Virus record (IMG/VR): IMGVR_UViG_3300030333_005253
Location: 1-29,047 of that record
DNA from: a virus
Reading direction: 5' to 3' (one strand)
Length of the DNA: 29,047 nucleotides
This document shows positions 25,719 to 29,047 of the stretch, one piece after another (the stretch's first letter is position 1; each line of letters starts with the position of its first letter). Both the position numbers and the translations under genes were made by a program. The notes beneath the pieces were generated by a model. That model was not told the DNA's origin. It saw only the letters and a list, made by a program, of their open reading frames with translations, and ran no database searches.

Positions 25719-27644
25719 TTACTGTCTTATTAAATTCCCATTTAAATAACTTGATGTATAATAATCTCTAGAGAATAATACTCCAGATATTTCATCGCCA
25801 GAAGCAATTACGTCTTTAACCATATTTATTGAACTTGAAGAGATGTTAAAATTCAAATATAAATCTTTTAAACCGAGAATATCATTGGATTCAGGAAAAG
25901 CTTGTATCTCAATGATATTATTAGATTTAACTGTTGACGTGATATTTATAGTATTTAATAGTATTTCACCTTTAATGTAATCAACAGTTCCTGCAGATTT
26001 AACAACAACCCTAGTTTCTTCATTACTAACTGGTCTTACTATTGATATAATTCCAGTTTTCTTATCACTATTAGGTATATCTGTCAAATATACTGTACCT
26101 GGTTCTGTTGCTATAGTAAATCCAGTCGATTTTATATTATATCCATCTCTATTTACATGGAATCTATTACCAAAGCAAAGTTCATATTGTCCAAATTGAT
26201 TTATTAATGCTCTTAAATCTCTTCTAATTCTTACTTTAGTAATATTAGATGTTATGGCACCATCAGTAATATCAATTAGTTGCTGAATTTTACTATATTT
26301 AAATCTTCCACCAAATGAATTTAAATCCACTGAATTGGAATAAGTAGTCAATGTATTGATTACACTTTCTTTTAATGAATTTGCAGTAGATACTTTAGTG
26401 GCATCATAATATACAGAAGAATCAATTTCCACATATAGTATTTTAATATCTTCTATTCTCTGTCTTATACCAGATATAGAGTATTGTTTTAATTGTGATA
26501 AAACTCTAGTTTTATTAAAGTCAGAGATAAAGGTTCCATTTTTTGGTTTAATACTAATAGTTACAGTTCCATATTCAGGAGGATCTAATTCTTCACCACC
26601 AACAACAGAAACACTTTCTGTATCGGGATATATCTTCTTAATAATAGCCTCGTAATCACGTGCTGTAACCGCCCTGCTCTGTGCTGAATATATCTTAGGT
26701 GCAAAATACTTAATAGAGTCAATTGACTCTATTTCACCCCCATTCTGAGATGCCTGGTTAGTTGTAACAGATATATCTGATGGATTGAGAAGAGTTCCAC
26801 TAGATAGTTCTAATCTTCCAGAAAAAGCAAAATTCCTTACCCCATTACCTTCTTTACCATTACTAATAATATAATTTGCAGTAATTATATTACCATCATT
26901 ATCCTTACCAGTTCCTAATTTTTTACCTATTAATCCATCACCGAATAATAATTCATATTGTTCATCTTGCACTTCTTGAAGAAGATAAATTTGAGATAGG
27001 GAAGTTACACCAATAATATTATCTACAGGAAAATATTGTATTCCTAATCCATTTTCATTTTCATTTTTAATATACACTGTAAGTGTAGAAGTATCAATAG
27101 ATGAATTATTAATAATAAATTTTTGATCTAATGATCCATCATGTGTAAATTGTTTCGTTAAGTATGTTCCTTCATATATTTCTATATTTTCAAATGATGC
27201 TATAAAATCACCTGATGCTGTTTCACCAAAAGTTCTTGTTATATTTTCTGGAATTGAAAATACATATGAAGTATTATTGACATTTCCTGTACATATAAGA
27301 CCTCTCTTGAGCGTCACAGTGCCTGATTCATTACCATCAGGTCTTTTTACACTGAACGTTATTTCTGCCTTTGCTGCCGTCTTAGAACGGGGTACATATC
27401 CTATATTTCTAGCTAATGAAACTACATTTTCACGAAGAGTTGCAGAATCCAAAAAGGATTCATTAACAATCATATTAGAATTAATTGCAGTAATATACGT
27501 ATTATATGCTAATGTATCAAGTAATATCGAAAAATTAGACCCTTCAAAGTCGAAATCCGTGAAATCTGAATTTGCACGAAGATAATCCTTAATGGAAGTC
27601 TTTATCTGATCAAAATCTAAGTTTGTGTATTTAGTAAACCCCAT
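25719..27644 (-). CDS. 6: Baseplate wedge protein gp6
   Basis: Homologue of T4 gp6, whose dimers form the continuous ring that links the baseplate wedges around the hub. At 641 aa it is close to T4 gp6 (660 aa). The N-terminal signature is clear: DFDFEGSNFSILLDTLAYNT (residues 31-50) followed by NMIVNESFLDSATLRENVVS (57-76) and ARNIGYVPRSKTAAKAEITF. Further blocks include YELLFGDGLIGKKLG, ITANYIISNGKEGNG and FAPKIYSAQSRAVTARDYEA, the last two typical of gp6/baseplate J-like wedge proteins. It starts one base after the gp25 stop (TAA A ATG) and ends one base before the giant gene. No separate promoter precedes it, so it is presumably transcribed with gene 25. Confidence 0.95.
   Translation of the reverse strand: MGFTKYTNLDFDQIKTSIKDYLRANSDFTDFDFEGSNFSILLDTLAYNTYITAINSNMIVNESFLDSATLRENVVSLARNIGYVPRSKTAAKAEITFSVKRPDGNESGTVTLKRGLICTGNVNNTSYVFSIPENITRTFGETASGDFIASFENIEIYEGTYLTKQFTHDGSLDQKFIINNSSIDTSTLTVYIKNENENGLGIQYFPVDNIIGVTSLSQIYLLQEVQDEQYELLFGDGLIGKKLGTGKDNDGNIITANYIISNGKEGNGVRNFAFSGRLELSSGTLLNPSDISVTTNQASQNGGEIESIDSIKYFAPKIYSAQSRAVTARDYEAIIKKIYPDTESVSVVGGEELDPPEYGTVTISIKPKNGTFISDFNKTRVLSQLKQYSISGIRQRIEDIKILYVEIDSSVYYDATKVSTANSLKESVINTLTTYSNSVDLNSFGGRFKYSKIQQLIDITDGAITSNITKVRIRRDLRALINQFGQYELCFGNRFHVNRDGYNIKSTGFTIATEPGTVYLTDIPNSDKKTGIISIVRPVSNEETRVVVKSAGTVDYIKGEILLNTINITSTVKSNNIIEIQAFPESNDILGLKDLYLNFNISSSSINMVKDVIASGDEISGVLFSRDYYTSSYLNGNLIRQ
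25943..25950 (-). promoter_or_regulatory. Possible internal late promoter (TATAAATA) in gene 6
   Basis: Perfect TATAAATA on the minus strand inside gene 6, about 225 bases before the giant gene. It shares the following bases TC with the sites at 12254 and 2933. It could give extra transcripts of the giant gene, or be chance in AT-rich DNA. Confidence 0.3.
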
Positions 27645-27645
27645 T

Positions 27646-28047
27646 TTATCTCGTTGCTTCTAAAATAAATGTATATTCTTGTGATGGAAACTCTTGTCCA
27701 ATAATATCAAATAGAACAGTTACTTCAAATGAATTTTGTTCTGGTGTAGGATTAACTTGAACCTGTACATTATTTACTCTTGGCTCAAAATTATCAATTG
27801 CAGTCTCAATTTGACTCTGAATAACTGATGCAGTACCAAAATCAACGAATCCAAATAAGCTACTTCTTACTTCAGAACCTAACAATGAGTTAAAAAAGCG
27901 TTCAGTAGGTATAGTTTCGACTATATTTCTTACAGATCTACGTATCGCATTCTCATTTTTTAATATTGGTAGATCTTTTGTGATTGGATGAGGTTCAAAA
28001 GACAATGTTATGTCTTTAAATGCCCTTGATATCCTTTTAATCGCCAT
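27646..28047 (-). CDS. 25: Baseplate wedge protein gp25
   Basis: Homologue of T4 gp25 (gp25/GPW family), the small wedge protein at the centre of contractile-tail baseplates that contacts the sheath. From the ATG at 28047 it is 133 aa, matching T4 gp25 (132 aa). Visible family pattern: residues 25-70 with DLPILKNENAIRRSVRNIVE, TERFFNSLLGSEVRSSLFG, and a C-terminal beta half (RVNNVQVQVNPTPEQNSFEV). The family was once called lysozyme-like, but a purely structural role is now accepted for such proteins. A TTG two codons upstream (28053) would add Met-Phe; I prefer the ATG because it gives the family length. It is the first gene after a late promoter and the terminator at 28087-28111, so it opens the baseplate transcription unit. 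Confidence 0.93.
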   Translation of the reverse strand: MAIKRISRAFKDITLSFEPHPITKDLPILKNENAIRRSVRNIVETIPTERFFNSLLGSEVRSSLFGFVDFGTASVIQSQIETAIDNFEPRVNNVQVQVNPTPEQNSFEVTVLFDIIGQEFPSQEYTFILEATR

Positions 28048-28065
28048 AAACAAGGAGTTTTTCTT

Positions 28066-28073
28066 TATTTATA
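28066..28073 (-). promoter_or_regulatory. T4-type late promoter (TATAAATA) for genes 25, 6 and the giant gene
   Basis: Perfect TATAAATA on the minus strand, 18 bases before the gp25 ATG, in the 63-base gap between the terminator-bearing 49-aa gene and gene 25. No -35-like element is expected for this promoter class. Confidence 0.75.
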
Positions 28074-28086
28074 CGTGATTTTACAT

Positions 28087-28111
28087 AAAAAAAGTGCCTC
28101 TTTCGAGACAC
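28087..28111 (-). terminator. Rho-independent terminator after the 49-aa gene
   Basis: On the minus strand a 7-bp stem (GTGTCTC pairing with GAGGCAC, one G-U pair) closes a GAAA tetraloop and is followed by seven T. It starts 5 bases after the stop of the 49-aa gene and separates that block from gene 25. Confidence 0.88.
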
Positions 28112-28116
28112 CTCGG

Positions 28117-28266
28117 TTATTTTCCTTGTCCTCGGTACTTTTTACGAGCCGAGTTACGAGAGGTTGCCGAATATTTCGTGTGTTTTCCGTTTCCCTGACG
28201 AGTTTTTTTCGGAGAAGTAAGAATTTCTTCAGAACCCCATGCTCCAGTCTTTGATTTTACTGCCAT
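28117..28266 (-). CDS. Small basic protein (49 aa), conserved-looking in marine T4-like phages
   Basis: MAVKSKTGAWGSEEILTSPK followed by KTRQGNGKHTKYSATSRNSA and ending RKKYRGQGK. It has thirteen Lys/Arg and only two Glu, so it is strongly basic; nucleic acid binding is possible but not shown. I recall very similar short proteins in marine T4-like phages, without a known function. The codons (CGT, TCG, CGA, GGA) are less AT-biased than in the baseplate genes. A weak purine-rich site (AGAGG) lies about 13 bases upstream, overlapping the end of the 73-aa gene. The gene is directly followed by a strong terminator, so it is the last gene of the upstream transcription unit. Confidence 0.75.
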   Translation of the reverse strand: MAVKSKTGAWGSEEILTSPKKTRQGNGKHTKYSATSRNSARKKYRGQGK

Positions 28267-28271
28267 TTTGC

Positions 28272-28493
28272 TTAATTTGCCTCTTTTTTGGTTGAAAGTT
28301 TCTTTAATACCTTGGTTAATGACTCAGAAGGTAGTAAAGCAGTGATAATTAGTCCTAAAAATACTGATATAAGCACTTTTGATGACAAAAGTTGCAATAT
28401 AAAAATAAGAAAGGCACTAATACCGAAAATTTGCCACTTGTTTTTGACTATTTCCAGTATCTTTTCACTCGTTATAGGTGTTTTTGATGCCAT
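28272..28493 (-). CDS. Small membrane protein (73 aa), unknown function
   Basis: A charged N-terminus (residues 1-20, including ITSEKILEIVKNK) is followed by a hydrophobic stretch at residues 21-54 (IFGISAFLIFILQLL, then VLISVFLGLIITALL), long enough for two short membrane helices with Ser-Ser-Lys at the turn. The tail is basic (KVLKKLSTKK). It has no cleavable signal peptide pattern and no catalytic motif. Its size and layout would allow a holin-like protein, but nothing specific supports this and no lysis partner is visible. The start follows the stop of the 54-aa gene without a gap (TAAATG), and it ends 5 bases before the 49-aa gene, so it belongs to the same unit. Confidence 0.65.
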   Translation of the reverse strand: MASKTPITSEKILEIVKNKWQIFGISAFLIFILQLLSSKVLISVFLGLIITALLPSESLTKVLKKLSTKKEAN

Positions 28494-28658
28494 TTAGTCG
28501 TCTTGATAAATTTCAGTCCTTAGATCTTGAGGACTTGGAAGACCTGTCTGATAATATTCAATTGACAAGTCTTCCATAATATCAAAGTACTCCATCTGTG
28601 ATAAATCAGAAAAAATTTGTTTTCCTTTACAATAGATATTGTACTTATCTCTTGCCAT
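28494..28658 (-). CDS. Small conserved-looking protein (54 aa), unknown function
   Basis: Translation from the ATG at 28658: MARDKYNIYCKGKQIFSDLS, then QMEYFDIMEDLSIEYYQTGL and PSPQDLRTEIYQDD. It is acidic and probably mixed alpha/beta, with one Cys and no membrane segment. I recall short proteins of this kind (CKGK near the start, YFD.M.DL..E.YQTG in the middle) in marine T4-like phages, always of unknown function. It overlaps the stop of the glycosyltransferase-like gene by one base (TAATG) and is followed without a gap by the membrane protein gene. A weak AAGAG lies 7 bases before the start. The tight packing on both sides and the absence of any other frame here support it as real. Confidence 0.7.
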   Translation of the reverse strand: MARDKYNIYCKGKQIFSDLSQMEYFDIMEDLSIEYYQTGLPSPQDLRTEIYQDD

Positions 28659-29047
28659 TAGATTACTCTTGATTTTTCGTGCCCGACTCGAACTCTTGGA
28701 TCACACCAGATTTCGAAACCTGCCTCTTTTGCATCTAGGCAGAATGAGACATCTTCGCCACACATGTCTTGGACTTCGCCTGATTCGAAGACTTGCATCT
28801 TAGGAGCAAACCATGGATACTTCATTTCTTCGTGTTCGAATACTCCATTTTTAATGAGTAACCATCCAAAACCTGTATAATCAACAGTAAATGGTTTGCG
28901 ACGCTTTGAGATACTCTCTACGGTTTCATGATTCATTACTCCACCATTACTTCTGAAGTCTTCCTCATCTAACCAGTGTGCGACACTTGTGGTTCTACCA
29001 TCTTCTGTGGCATACCAACCACCAGCAATGTCTTGATCCATTAAGAT
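28658..29047 (-). CDS. Glycosyltransferase-like protein, C-terminal part (cut by window edge)
   Basis: The frame is open through base 29047, so the visible part is the C-terminal 129 codons of a longer gene; the Met at 29041 is internal. It begins ILMDQDIAGGWYATEDGRTT. The hydrophobic run followed by D-Q-D is the DxD metal/nucleotide-sugar site of GT-A glycosyltransferases. GEDVSFCLDAKEAGFEIWCD further on supplies the Glu-Asp pair typical of GT2-type enzymes, and VGHEKSR near the end supplies the late His often found after that pair. Proteins with this GGWYATEDGR segment are known to me from marine T4-like phages, next to structural genes. It may modify virion or host surface sugars; target and donor are unknown. 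The composition is much richer in GC (about half in places) than the baseplate genes. Confidence 0.75.
   Translation of the reverse strand: MLMDQDIAGGWYATEDGRTTSVAHWLDEEDFRSNGGVMNHETVESISKRRKPFTVDYTGFGWLLIKNGVFEHEEMKYPWFAPKMQVFESGEVQDMCGEDVSFCLDAKEAGFEIWCDPRVRVGHEKSRVI

Noticed and set aside
28048-28053. Upstream TTG as start of gp25
   Set aside because: The ATG at 28047 gives the family's usual length, and the extra Met-Phe has no support from a ribosome binding site.
28272-28493. 73-aa membrane protein as a holin
   Set aside because: Two possible helices and a basic tail are compatible, but no endolysin or spanin is nearby and no holin-specific motif is seen, so the function is left open.
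2115-28497. Plus-strand open frames of 60-130 codons throughout the window
   Set aside because: All lie opposite convincing minus-strand genes; their translations are compositional mirrors of AT-rich beta repeats, and none shows a family motif or suitable spacing.
29039-29041. Met at 29041 as the true start of the glycosyltransferase-like protein
   Set aside because: The frame remains open to the window edge, and the hydrophobic residue plus DQD motif at this point is normally internal in the GT-A fold, so the gene begins outside the window.
1-29047. tRNA genes, insertion sequences, integrase or attachment site
   Set aside because: No cloverleaf-like sequence, transposase motif, inverted terminal repeat or integrase frame was found in reading; coding density leaves almost no space for them.

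Overview
The window is a piece of a T4-like (myovirus) phage genome of the marine type, most likely a cyanophage of the Prochlorococcus/Synechococcus T4-like group or a related pelagic (SAR11) myophage. The evidence is a run of recognisable T4 baseplate wedge genes (25, 6, 8) followed by the start of what looks like neck gene 13. T4-type late promoters (TATAAATA) sit in front of gene blocks, and the marine-phage structural modules are familiar: a DUF4815-type N-terminus, a YHYH domain, and 'GVSTF' / 'DLQIYHDSNN' fiber repeats. The structural genes are AT-rich. No auxiliary metabolic gene, tRNA or integrase is present, so the host cannot be fixed from this window.

Every gene I accept is on the minus strand, so transcription runs from high to low coordinates. 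Upstream end (29047-28087): a glycosyltransferase-like protein cut by the window edge, a 54-aa protein, a 73-aa membrane protein and a 49-aa basic protein, followed by a clear rho-independent terminator. This block is visibly richer in GC than the rest.

Baseplate block 1 (28073-12257): a late promoter, then gp25, gp6 and a giant 4486-aa structural protein in the place where T4 has gene 7. Baseplate block 2 (12261-2928): a late promoter that contains the stop codon of the giant gene, then gp8, a 2509-aa DUF4815-type structural protein and a 69-aa coiled-coil protein. Fiber/neck block (2940-1): a late promoter lying inside the last codons of the 69-aa gene, then a 111-aa protein, a 789-aa repetitive fiber and the start of the neck protein. 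Genes abut or overlap by one to four bases (TAATG, ATGA), so translation is probably coupled.

Together the genes build the baseplate wedge, its attached fibers and the neck of a contractile-tailed virion. The most interesting feature is how protein mass is distributed. Recognisable short wedge proteins are interleaved with two very large proteins (4486 and 2509 aa) assembled from repeated small beta-rich modules. Some of these modules recur in neighbouring genes, including inside gp8, which suggests module exchange across the baseplate operon. There is no non-coding stretch longer than about 70 bases.
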